Assembly (NCBI GenBank): GCA_900708905.1
Contig: CAADRB010000029.1
Coordinates: 223,924-287,923 of the forward strand
Direction of reading: 5' to 3'
DNA: 64,000 bases
Source of the DNA: Hymenolepis diminuta
Lineage: Eukaryota; Platyhelminthes; Cestoda; Cyclophyllidea; Hymenolepididae
Part shown: positions 37,701 through 49,240 of the stretch, piece after piece
Layout: each line of letters starts with the position of its first letter
How positions within the stretch are numbered: position 1 is the stretch's first letter
Translations under genes and position numbers: made by a program
Notes under the pieces: model-generated
Database searches by the model: none
What the model was told of the DNA's origin: nothing
What the model saw: the letters and a program-made list of their open reading frames with translations, nothing else

Positions 37701-40700
37701 GTATCCCTCATTGTTTACTGAGCCTGGATGGTCTGATTGCTGCAGCTCTTCAGACTCACTGATGCTATATTGAATGCGAGAATTTTTAATATCTGCATCA
37801 CTGTCAGTAGCATGAACCGAACCAACCTAAAATTTAAGGGCAAAATGAAGAAAGTAAGTAATATATTGGCATGTCAGCTAAAGAGCTATACTAGACAACA
37901 GACTGTGTTCATTTCTCTTAAAAAATGAATAACTTCTTTATTCCATTAATACGACAGTTTAACAGGATGTTATATGGCCTCAAAAGTTAAAGATCTTGAG
38001 TTAGGAGCCCCATATGACTTAAAATCCTGTTATTAATAAAATAAAAATTTTCCTCGACTTGAGTCCGGAAATATTTTCCTTCTTTTCTCTACTATTTTAG
38101 GGCGTTGGTTAAGATAGGCCAGCCCTATTTTGCGTAGCAGCGAAGAGTAATGCCCGGTCTCGTTTTCATTTCTTAAAGTGCGGTTGTTAAACACTTAAAC
38201 TCACTTAAGATGATTCGTTTACTTTCATATTAAAAGTAAAAGTATAATTAATTTAGGCCAAACCAAATAGAAGTTTTTTAATATTAATCAAAAATTAAAA
38301 TTATTGTTTAAGTGAAGACAGGCACCCATCAAAAGTCATCAGTTTCCGGCGTAGACTTAGGAGATAAGGAGATAGGGATGAGATTAGAAATACCAGCTTC
38401 GAGCAACTGATCTCCATAAGGATGCTGAGTCGAATATGAGTGACAGTGTTCAGCAAACGTTCAATGTTTTGCTAAGTAGTTCTGTTCATTTAAGGAACTT
38501 GACATGTTCCAATAATGCAAGGTTGATCGGCTCAACAGCATCACTGTCCTTATTATTTTAATTTTCTTAGAATAAGAGCTAATAAAAAAATAAGGTACTG
38601 CAACCTCCTCTGTTTTTAGTTTCTATCAAACATTAAAATATATCGACAAGTTACATGGGGGTTCCATTTAGTTAATCTTAAGGAATTCTTGAGATTCAAA
38701 CCCACGTTTACACATTATATGAATGGAATGGGCAACTTACTGATTTAGCTCGGTCAGATTTCGAATTTACAATATTATAGAAAATTAAACCCAGCCTTCG
38801 CCTGGTAGAAATAGATAATATCACAGCATTAAATTTTATTAAGTAATGTGAAAGCGTTCAAAAAGTTTATTTTTGTTTCGTATTAACATCAAGGCGTCTG
38901 ATACACTTTTCTCTTTAGAATAAAATTTGATTTTAATATGTGGCATTAATTATTTTCCATATGGAAATCAAAACAGATGAAATTATTTAAAATGATAATA
39001 AAAATGATGAGAGACTTCGTCTCTAAGATGGCAAACTTTTAGAATTCATTCTTTGATATTTGCATTTTTATAATCAGTCCCTTATTTGTTAAGAAATATT
39101 AGCTTTCTATTATAAAAGGTTGGGTACTGCTTGTTTCAGCAAAACAAACAGGTTATTTGACTGGAAAACTTCTCTCGATAATATCTGAGAATTGTGATGC
39201 TTATAATTGTTTACATATTTTAATATTTTCCTCATTTGTTAAAACATTTTGTCTTAGTGGTAGAAAATATTGAATATTATTCGCTTTACGTAAAATAATG
39301 CGGATATGAGATTTGAATAAGCGTTTGTAGTAATGCCTGAGAAAATTTTAGAAAGATTTCAACCCATCAGAATCCCAAAAGCAAGCAGTCAGGCACTGCA
39401 GGCAGTGCAGACATGGCGCCAAAAATTGATCGGAGGAAGGCAGGGAACAATTTGATTTATTTTTTTCCAAGCCTTTTTTTGGTTCTAGAGTCCTAAACTT
39501 TAAAACGTGTCTACGCCGAAAACTCTTCTACTGAAATTCCTCAAATGCCATTTTCAACTCACCCTCACTTTCTCGCTCTTTCAACGTTCATTCACACGGC
39601 TCCTGCTATTGAGAGCCGAGATTTATGCGGACTAAGATTTATATACCAAAATTTACTGTGATGTAAAATTGTAATCCACTCGCATAAATAAAATAAGTCT
39701 ACTATCATACAGAGGTTTCCACAATAGTTTTTTTGGCAACTGAGAATTTATTTTTGTATGAATGAAGAGATTAAGAAGAACATATTGTGCATTTTCTAAG
39801 GGATTTGTGCAATAAAGTAAATCATTGTTGTATATGGGGAAAATTGATCCCTTTGCTGGGATATTAAAAGAACAAAACAAAATGAAGGGCCATTCGAATA
39901 TATATGGATAACCTCTAAAATCACTTTTACGTGTATTTGCTAATTATGGAGAATAAATTAAGGACTTTATGGTTTCGAACTCTAAGTTTCAGAGCATACT
40001 ATAAATTTCTATTGAAATACGGCTATTAAAATATGATGAGCTTCTCCCCCTTCCGTTATGTCTAGTTGCTCTATAATCAGCTGTAACTGACTCAGTATAA
40101 TACGTTGCGATCAAGGTAAGACTTTATAGACTTCCTTACAAATATCCCTTTATGTGTAAAAGATTTCAACGACCTCATAGAGCTCAGCTTGAATTGGCCC
40201 ACAGCTGGGGAATTAAAGATGAGAACGATATCATTAGCAAATCTCTTAAGATATGATAATTCTGTGCATATACTTTTTTCTGCTTAATATAGACTGATTT
40301 TTGAAATTCGGATCTGCGAAAAAGCAACCAAATACAAACTATTTCCACTAACGATCACAGTTGTCTCCCGATCGCTTTGAACTGCGAAAAGGATCCTCTC
40401 AAACATATTCAGTACTTCAGTTTCCTATGGATAAAAACTAGCAACTGGAGCTAGAAATAAATCTTAGTTTCAGGATCAAAATAATCACAATATATTTTTC
40501 CTTCTCCTCATTAAATATTCTGTTAAATATATTACATTCATGCCCAATCGTCATTTCAATATAACTATTCGGATAAAATTAAATGAATCATAATTAAAGT
40601 AAATGGCACCTCTTAGACATTAATAGATCTCTAATAGCATCACAAAACCATATTTTTTATAAAAAAAGGAAAATGTTATTGCAGCAAAATAAAATTAATT

Positions 40701-43700
40701 TTCGCGTGACTTAAAGGTCTCAGCATTAAACTCATCGTCTTTTAATAATAAAATTACCCGCCTATCTTATTTCAAAATTGTTCAGATTGTACCCTCTGCA
40801 AAGTTTTTAAAACTACAATTAAAATGCTTCCAAAAACCTATTTCACCTTCTTCAAAAGCAAACGCATATTTTGGAACAATATTCTAAAGGCAGACAACTT
40901 TACATTTCAATGCTTTCCTTCATTCATCTAAAATCAACTCGTACTATAATTTTCGTCGATAATGGTTTCATTTTTTTATTAACATTAGACTTCCCTTGAG
41001 TAGAATTACCGAGAATGTAGCGGATGAGATTGATTTAACGAGTAGCTACCTCAATTTCAGATAAATTCAAATGGAACAGACGGAAATAAAGTTGATCTGA
41101 ACTGGTAATCGAGTATGTTTATAACATAATATGCATGACTAAACAAACCTTAATTAATACACCTTTCTAGTTCTTTGTTCTGATTATTTGAAAAATGCAG
41201 TATTTAAGCGAATTTTCAATGAGACTAGTCAAACTAAACTTTAGTCTATACATGTGTGCAGACTCAGCTGGAATCCATTCAACTTTCATTTTACATTTTA
41301 AATGGAGACTCAGTTTTGTTAAATGGTTATCGAAGATAGTCCATTGCAATTCGTAAAACGTGAATGTATATCCGAACTCGAGTTAGCCTTTACATACGAT
41401 CTATAAAATCCACCTTTTCTCTTCCCACTTCCGTGTTATTTTATTGCAGCGAGAACACATCATTTCCGTGTATAGTCTTTACCTACGTTTGATTTCAAAT
41501 AATTGATTTAAAACACCGTAGACTATTCTTATTTTTTGAAAAATATGTAAGTATATTACGTTTGATAGCCTGGATCAATAATCTCAAGAGATTTTCGAGA
41601 AAGAATAGATTCAAACACTTGTGAAGAGAATTGATGGCTAATCATTACTTTAACACAAAAGGACAAGGGAATGCTGGATCACTTTCTAATTTGAGCTGAA
41701 TAGTAATTAAGGTGCAGGAATGAATTTCAAATAGCAGAAGCTAAATTTCTCTTTTTAAACCTGTAATTTAAATCATTCAGACGATTCACTCAAACCTTCC
41801 GATTATCGTAGCATAAGATTATCGTATATAGATTTTAAAATAAATTTTGGCTTTCATTTTTTTCGACCTGAAAAGAAGTTTGACTTTTAAAGTATCATTT
41901 ATCAGCTTACTCTTCGATTCTTTATTTATCTCTATTCACTCAAACGTTTTTTTTTATTTTAATCTGAAAAAAACATTTACTGATGAATCATTCGCAGTAG
42001 CTAAATTTAATACAGGATGTTTATAAACGGCAATTTTCAGATAAAGACCATCGGATCACCATGTATGAGTGATTTGTTTTAATAAATGAATCTATTAATT
42101 CCCACCGTGTATAATTGAAATATTTAATGCATGTTAAGATTATTTTTGCTGAATAAAAGTAGCTGAGAGGGATATGAGACCCCTCAAATATTCATTTTAT
42201 TGGGAACGCCTTACAAGTATTAGCATTAGTGTTATCAAAATATATCAAAGGAACAGGTGGTAGAATGCAAATTCCTGGATGACTGAATTTGAAAGCTTAC
42301 ATGTTCTCTATTAAGAATATTAAGGTTAAAGTGTAGATTATGTGACTGAGTAGAAGTATTCATATTTATAATTTCATTCATTTAAAATAGCATGGATCAC
42401 GCCACAAGCGTTGAAAAAAATCACCTGACGCTGATATATATATGAAAACCTCTCTTTGGTTTACAAATCAAGACATTTTTGCAAATATACGTTTTTTTCT
42501 CCGTAATTTGTAAAGATTTATGGCCCTAAATAAGAAAAGTTATTTACAAAAAAAACTTATTAAGAAGTTGTAGATTTCAAGTATTATTTTATTAATTTTA
42601 AATGCTCATGGACAACTAATGCTATCAATAAGTTTGAAGTTCGGAAATTTTCATGCTATAATGTAACATAGTAGAGTGTGCATCCTGTAAAACACCACTT
42701 TGGGTTTTAATTCGATAAAGAATTCAAATTTACTAACAGTAGTTGAAATTGTCGTGTTCAGGGAAACCTAGATTTCGGAGGTATGACATATTCCACTGAA
42801 AAGTAGCTAAATAAGCAGGTCTGATATTTTGCGGTAAACATGTTTCACTACTGCAATATAATCCGATCTAGACTTTTGTTCTAATTGTCTTAGTGACCAA
42901 AATTGATCGGAAAGATATGAATAAAACGCAATCAAAAAATATTTTCGCGGGCATTAAATCTTTTTGATATCTGGCAAGTAAATCTTGAAATCTGAGCTTT
43001 GGAACGTTGGGTCATAACGCAAAGAACAGCGCGTAATAACAGAAGTAAATCAGCCTAATGAATCCTAACGAAACAATGCAATTTTGACTCCGTGATTATT
43101 CGGTTGCCTTTTCATGAGTAAAATGACAAAATTTACGGTCCTGCCAAGGGCAATAGCAGTTGAAAAAAGAAACATACTTATTATTTAAATGTTTATGGCC
43201 TTGGTTTAAAGAGTTAATTTGATCTTCATCTTAGCAAGCGCACGACTTTTTGTTCCCAGAGAAATATCTGCAGAAGATTTTTAACTAGAGTCATCTTTTC
43301 TATGGCGTTTGGGCATTCACCAGCAGAATTTACATCTAGTGCGAACCGATTAACTTCAAGAAACTCTGTTTAGAGTGATTGATGCCGAATAATTAACCAA
43401 ATGAAAACTGTTAATTGAAAAGAATCCCTTTTCTTCGCATTAAGGCCATTTGATCTAATTAATGCTAAGTTAATATTTGTACTAAAAAAGTGATTTGGGG
43501 ATAAAGATAAAAACCTTTATAAATATTACTTTTACCAAATAGAGGGGAAATTAAAATATGATAATCCCTTTTCGACAATTTTCTTGAACGGAGATTTCAA
43601 CTCACCAACAGTTTCATAATCACGTGTTTCACTAATCAACTCTAATTCGGTTGGCACTAGAGGAAGGATTGCATTCCAAACCACCTAAAACTTGGTAACT

Positions 43701-46700
43701 TAGCTAAATTTTCCTTTCTATCTAAGCGAAGGTAAATAGCCCAAATATAGTTAAAAATAAGGCCTCAATTTGGCACAATTTTTCGAGAAAAAATCTTGTT
43801 TATACTGACGACAAATTTTAATGACACTCTTTAACAAGAAAAATTAGTGTGGTAATTGTTGAGCGAGAGAAAATGATTAACAATCGCCTTTCGTTACAAA
43901 CTGCATTGGAAAAGTTGTACTTGCAACAAACAATTAACAGTTTAGAGCAAAACTAACCCTCCTCACTAAAACGTATTACCTACTCCTTCGTTTTACATTA
44001 GGAATGCAACCAGCTTCTTCTCTCGTTTAACTTACAGGATTTGCTTTTTAAAACCGATAAGTCCTTCACTTTAATTTGCATTTTTACGAACATTTTCACA
44101 TAGTCTGAAGAAAAAGCAGTCAAACTTAATTTCAAAAAATAAATATTTATGTGCCATGACGAAAATAAAATCTCGTAAACAGGATCATTTCCAATGAAGA
44201 TTAAATATTAACGAATTGAAGACAGATATTTTGATCCTAATTTGTGGTTGCAAGGCACTTTCAATCATGGCAGCAGAATGTGGAAATACTGAAAATGTGT
44301 GTTATTATCCTTAAAATTAACCCTATTTGCCTTCTGGTCACAAGATAAGAGCAGAAAACACGGACGTCTATCTTAGCTGAAATCTTACTTATGTTAAGTT
44401 TGACTTTTGATTGTTTATTTAAATGAATTACTAAATTAATTCTTTGGATAAGGAGTTAGGATTCACTCATTCGTTTTGTTTTAAATTACTGATGTAGTTC
44501 ATTTCAAAGTTGGAGCGTTTTTGGGAGTTGACGATCATTTATAACTAAAGGAACAGTTTAATCGTTTTTCGCAAGTGTTATTTTAAAAAAAATACCAATA
44601 GCTTATAAAATATTATTAAAATAATGTGTGTATTCTAAATGAAATAAAATAATTAGATTTAAAATTTTTTTTTAAATTAATTTCTCACTACTTAACGAAG
44701 ATAAGATTAAGTAAAAGTCGGGTAAAAAAACCAACAAATAAGCATATAGTCAACTATGCAAACACCGTCAAAAGAGCATTTATTTATAAAGTTCGTTTTG
44801 GCGGAACTTTAGTGAGCTTTCTCATGTAAAATTTACATTTCTTAGTATCAATTGGTGACTCTTGAGGGCTAGAAGAAGTAAATGAACTATGATGACATGA
44901 CTATATGACCTGGTCATCAGCTGGTCAATTAACTTTGATCGTCAGGGTTAAATCCAAGAGTTTAAATTATGAGCATTAGGATTGGATGAAGTGAACTACC
45001 CGTAGAAAGTGAAAGTGGAACTCATAAGAAACCTAGAATTCAATCAAAATAATACTGTCTTTTGGTCCCTTGAATTAATTCTTTGCTTCCGCTAGAAAGC
45101 TTTTTTTCCTTATTACATCTTATTGGACCTTTTTACCATTACATAACTAGAATAAAATTGTGGCGGTCGTCTTACTGGATATGACTAGAATAACAAGACT
45201 TCTTATTATTGATAATCTACCTATTTAATATATGGCAACAATTCAGGTGAGTAAGGGTTTCTTTAACTTACAGATTGCTGCGGTCGTTGGCCCTCCTTAA
45301 CAACGAATTCGTAGTTGTTCTGGTCGAATTCCGGAACACAGTCATTTACATCTTCAATCATAATAATCACACTAGCCGAAGCCGTATGTATAATACTACA
45401 GCCATTATTAATCTCACTTTTATTCATCGCACCACCAGCACAATCCATTGCAATGACCGTAAAGTTGATAGACTCCATTTTCTCTCGGTCAAAAACTGTC
45501 GCGCTGTAAATTTGACCCGACATCGGATCCAATTTGACCAAATCTCCGAGGTCCACATCACTCTTAATTCCATAACGAATCGCTGCATTGAGACCAATAT
45601 CGGAATCAGTAGCCTGAACTTTCTCAATCAGTGTATTGAAAGGAAGATTTTCCGATATCTTTGATTGATAGAGTACTTGACTGAAAACTGGAGGTGAGTC
45701 ATTCAAATCCTCAAGATGAATTACAACATGAACACCTCGAGAGAGAACAGGTTGACCTGAATCATGACAGGCAATCGTAATAGTATGTGTACTTTTAGTT
45801 TCCCTATCTAAAGGACGAGACGTAACCAACATATACTGGTACCGAGCAGTAGGATATAGCGGTTGAACCGTGAAGAATGGATGAGCCGTTTCACATTGGG
45901 ATTCACTATATCCTCCTCCAGTGCCTAATTTATTATCCATCCATCTTTCATCTGCATCTTCCATAGTTATTGTAGCAATCATTGTGCCAACAGCAACATC
46001 CTCTGACAAAAGTAAATCATTTGTATTCCTCCAGCGAGGCAAGTGGGACTGAACAGTTATGTTGGGAGCATTGTCGTTTACATTTTTAAGGCGAACGCGT
46101 AACTCAGCCTGGGAAAAATGAACACCATCTGTTACTCTTACTGGTATAATATATCCCACTTCCTTTGCCTTGTCTCCCTGGGAATTGTAGAGGGAGTTTG
46201 AGGATCTTGAATCAGGGAGTAATGGAGCTACCTCATAATCCAACTCCTGATTTAATGTGATAGTTCCAGTCTTTTCACAAATACTGAAGAGCCGCATAAC
46301 TTCCCCACTAGCCATAGATGCAAACCTGTAAACTAAACGAGTTGCATCAGATGGGTCGTCGTCTTTAGCTATCATTGTAAATATTCTCGTTCTTGGTTCT
46401 ACATCCTCAGATATTTCTATAGTCGGATGTTCCTCAGGGAAATAAGGTGCCTGATCATTAATATCCGTTACTTTTACTATAATATTTAGCGTCCCAGTTC
46501 TATCTCCAAACACTGGATTTTTACTGCCTCCATCTGTAGCAATCAGTAGCAAACGATACTGATCACGGCGTTCCCGGTCAAGATCGCTATTTATTTTCAG
46601 TTGAAGATTTAGTTTCTGTGAAGCCCCAAACGAGGAATCAGTTGGGGTAATTGAGAGCATAAACATATCAGCAATATTGCGTGATTCATGGTTAGAAAAA

Positions 46701-47332
46701 CCACTAGTACTTTCAATCTGAGGTATGAGTTCATATCGAATTGGTGCACTTTCGATGCACTGATCCGGATCAGTGGCTTCAGGAAGTTGGATTGTAGTTC
46801 CAATTGGACTGTGTTCTGGAATCTCAATTTCCAAAGTATCAGGCGACCATTTGGGTGGGTTGTCATTAATATCCACAATATTGAAGATAATATGTACAAG
46901 TTTTGGCTGAGTAGACGATCCTGGATCTCGTTGATCGATAACCAGGAGATGAAGTGCACAATCAGGATTGGGATCGTCATTTTCAAATGCATGAGAAAAG
47001 GCATTCTGGGATTTAGAAGATGATGTACAACAAGTACCCACTTGTTCACATAGAGCCTCTCGATCAATTCTACTTCGGACAAACAGCTGACCTGAAGTCT
47101 GGTTCAACCGAATGTATCGTTCCTGTCCGAGAGGAGTGAATAGAACTGACGATGGGGAAGACAATTTTGGCCCTAGTTTTTCAATCAAACTCCCTATTAA
47201 TGTTCCAGGCGGTTGTTCTTCAGCCAATGGAAATATGACACTAATTCCTTGGTCTGCATGTCCATCAAAGATTTCCGCAATAACAGATGGTGAGAGATAG
47301 CAGAGAAGAAAGAAAGCAGCGAAAATTAGCAT
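25102..47332 (-). CDS. Seven-repeat protocadherin (delta-type)
   Basis: Three coding exons (47332-45272, 37826-36719, 25772-25102) join in phases 0 and 1 to encode 1279 residues. The protein has a signal peptide (1-19), seven cadherin repeats ending near 163, 299, 425, 550, 669, 793 and 918, a membrane helix at about 955-978 and a cytoplasmic tail of 300 residues. Calcium-binding motifs are plain: DINDNPP, DINDQAP, NVNDNAP, DLNDSPP, DVNDCVP and DVNDHSP, with DRE in most repeats and DAD or DSD at repeat bases; repeat 7 lacks DRE. Such proteins mediate calcium-dependent adhesion and signalling at cell contacts. Seven repeats match vertebrate delta-1 protocadherins (PCDH1, 7, 9, 11), but I could not confirm their conserved tail motifs, and there is no classical catenin-binding domain. 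The tail has a Gln-rich patch (LQPQHQQSQQQP, about 1136-1147) and a basic end (KIKKRCRFS). The first exon holds most of the ectodomain, as in vertebrate protocadherins. Confidence 0.93.
28071..28080 (+). repeat. Poly-C run
   Basis: Ten C in a row begin a roughly 100-base C-rich, A-T-poor stretch that stands out from its surroundings. Its origin is unknown. Confidence 0.9.
28331..28500 (-). mobile_element. tRNA-derived SINE, copy 2 (diverged)
   Basis: On the minus strand the head reads GGTGGGGGGTTACTGTGTTC and then GGGTTCCATGCC, matching in order the tRNA-like head of the copy at 63595-63782. The distal part also matches in blocks, ending in AATAAGTG. It is more decayed than the other copy. 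Confidence 0.55.
30940..31180. promoter_or_regulatory. CpG- and pyrimidine-rich block inside protocadherin intron 2
   Basis: About 13 CpG occur in 200 bp, several times the local level, along with CTCTTCCTCTTCGTCTCTCT and CTTCGCGCG stretches. On the minus strand this is a GA-rich tract. Overlapping 90-100 codon frames on the plus strand look incidental. An internal promoter or enhancer is possible; nothing proves it. Confidence 0.25.
33673..33693. repeat. TAA microsatellite
   Basis: About seven perfect TAA units lie in protocadherin intron 2. Confidence 0.9.
36719..37826 (-). CDS. Protocadherin exon 2: repeats 6-7, membrane helix, tail start
   Basis: This exon encodes 369 residues plus one base, with acceptor AAATTTTAG and donor AATG|GTAAGC. 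It includes IDREKTP and DVNDHSP of repeat 6, the weaker repeat 7 (KAIDADSGPNGEIEYTI), the juxtamembrane stretch and the hydrophobic helix IITAMIVVALIISFVLIAAI followed by a basic stop-transfer (FLRCRQPRVR). Confidence 0.95.
37827..45271 (-). other. Protocadherin intron 1 (7.4 kb)
   Basis: The intron splits cadherin repeat 6. It is AT-rich with no recognised transposon. It contains the candidate frame-breaking exon at 43606-43684. Confidence 0.88.
43606..43684 (-). other. Candidate alternative (frame-breaking) exon in protocadherin intron 1
   Basis: A 79-nt open segment has acceptor AAGTTTTAG and a good donor, TTG|GTGAGT, in the orientation of the gene. It would enter in phase 0 and leave in phase 1. 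Joined to exon 2, which begins in phase 0, it would shift the frame and reach TGA within eight codons. It is therefore not part of the main protein. It may be a chance pairing of splice-like sites. Confidence 0.2.
45272..47332 (-). CDS. Protocadherin exon 1: signal peptide, repeats 1-5, start of repeat 6
   Basis: ATG at 47332 follows TCAAA (A at -3) and begins a hydrophobic signal peptide (MLIFAAFFLLCYLSPSVIA). The exon encodes 687 residues and ends in phase 0 at a consensus donor, CAATCT|GTAAGT. N-glycosylation sites include NQT at 77, NFT at 623 and NKS at 637. The break falls within repeat 6, after GQRPQQS, and resumes in exon 2 with VGSVHATDSD, exactly as a cadherin repeat should read. 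Confidence 0.95.
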
Positions 47333-47560
47333 TTTGAGGCGGACATCCTATGTATCGACATTCACGTCTAATGTGTGAGTGTCTTCATGTGTGTGTTAGA
47401 AATCAGGCTAGTGAGACGCCGTGTCATGATTGGGTAAAGCTTTGTCCGCCACTGATTTCATGTGTGGCGTGTAGGCAAACGCGCGTGAGGTGACTTTGTC
47501 GTGCACGTTTATCAAGTCCTAGACTGACTAGCCGAGGGAAAAAAATTCGAGAAAAGAGAA
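47333..47560 (-). promoter_or_regulatory. CpG-rich 5' flank of the protocadherin
   Basis: About 13 CpG occur in the 200 bp directly upstream of the start codon (for example AAACGCGCGTGAGG and GTCGTGCACGTTT), plus GTGTGTGT stretches, against a much AT-richer background. This suggests the 5' leader and promoter. No TATA box or defined factor site can be assigned. Confidence 0.4.
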
Positions 47561-48502
47561 AAGTAAATGAGGGGGAAAGTTAAATGGAATGAAATTTTGA
47601 GCACTAGAATTAACTGTATGTGTGAGATATTTCCTAAATTTTGACGGCATATTCAATAATAAATTTGACACTCTTCCACTTTCTAATGGAACGGAGTTTC
47701 ATTGCCCTAGTCATGCGGAAAGGAATGTTTGGCAGGATATTAATAACATATTTATATATTATCGTATTTTATTGCTTGCGTTTAATTTTCCCACTTTCAT
47801 CAAAATATTTGTTATTGCACCGTGAATAGGAGAGTTAAGATCCTTCAAATAGGCTTAATAAAACTTAAATCTCTGCAACATTTCTAACTATATGTTAATG
47901 CGTGATTAAGGCTGAGTCTAAATATGAATACTCTTAAATTCTTTCACACTGTATTCCTGCACTAATAAATTAAGGGACAGAATTGGACGAAAGGATATAT
48001 GGCCTTCAAATTATAGTACCTTGAAGAGAAATATTTGTACAAAGCGCTGTTTTCTGCTCTCAAGTTTTGAATCCACTTAGTTTGCAGCTTTAAATTATAG
48101 TATTTTATTCGAAACGTCGCATTTAAAGAATGAATTTCTACTGGCGCTAATTTCATCTTCATTTCGTAGAACCCCAATGAATTTAAAATGTTCCAAGGAA
48201 AGCTTTCATCCAACAGTGAAACTTGTACAAGGCTACTGTTCTACTGATTTCTTCTTTTCAAGCAAGAAGTATCCAATGTGAAATCATTTAAGTTAACAAA
48301 AACTCTCTTGAGTTAGCATAGGATTTAGCACAGCTTTTAATTCTATAATTAACAATCATAAGTAAGAGCAATATGCTATAAAAATGTTATTTTGAGTAGT
48401 TTATTTTAGTTACTTAGAACTTCAGAACTTAGAATTTCAAAAGCGGATTTCGATTGAGAATTATTTTTCAAAATAATTGGAGATTAAAATTTTTTGCTAG
48501 TT

Positions 48503-48513
48503 NNNNNNNNNNN
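48503..48513. other. Short assembly gap (11 N)
   Basis: Eleven N in AT-rich sequence. Confidence 0.99.
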
Positions 48514-48954
48514 CCCCTCTAATTATTAACCTAAAGCGTGTACCATATGTAGCAAAATTGTAAGTAGATACAACTAACGAAACGCCTTTAATCTCGATGA
48601 AAATTTTTTGCTTGGAAATCAGTGTGACAATATCTCCACAAGATAAATGCAAACCTATCGAACAAAAAACACACTTTATTTCTTTATATTTATCTGACAA
48701 TCTTTTGAAATTTTACAGTCTTAATCGTAATGAAAAGTGTTAAGTAACATCTTACACTTCTTTAACCCAAGACCCTCTCGATGGCTCAATACTTTTTTAC
48801 AAATCTGCAATACTCTCCAAGAACAAACTGCATCTTTCTGAAGATTACTGTTCGGCACAATCCATTGGCATTAATATATTATTAAAACTCAGAGCAAACC
48901 AGAACATCTTACCATTTTTCATCGATGGAAAGCAGTAAGTATAATAAAAGATAA

Positions 48955-49240
48955 TGCGGAAGGGATCAAGAAGATATTGGAAGTAAAGTCAGATATCGAA
49001 AATCTCCCTTCGTTTGATTTTTGGATTCGGATTGGACAGTATTTACTTAATGGGTAGTTCATCTTTCAAAATCCAAATTTCAGTATTCGTCATTTGGATT
49101 AATAAGCGAATTATTGTCCACGATATCCGGTAATTATTTACAAATTGTTTAACTACGGTAATAGAACTTGCCACCTTAGTTAATCTCCTTCCAAAGGATG
49201 GGAAGGCAGGATGATATTAAGAGGTTTGCCTGATCTTAAC
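48955..49240. repeat. Diverged dispersed repeat, copy A (partner 53345-53685)
   Basis: It shares ordered blocks with copy B: TTTGATTTTTGGAT(C/T)CGGA, then a TATTTA(C/T)T(T/A)AATG block, TTCAAA-TTTCA, ATTCGTC, and a later GGGAA-containing block followed by GATATT. Orientation and order agree. The family is unknown. Confidence 0.5.

Noticed and set aside
46609..47082. Minus-strand 157-codon frame
   Set aside because: It is an alternative frame of protocadherin exon 1 and carries no motif of its own.
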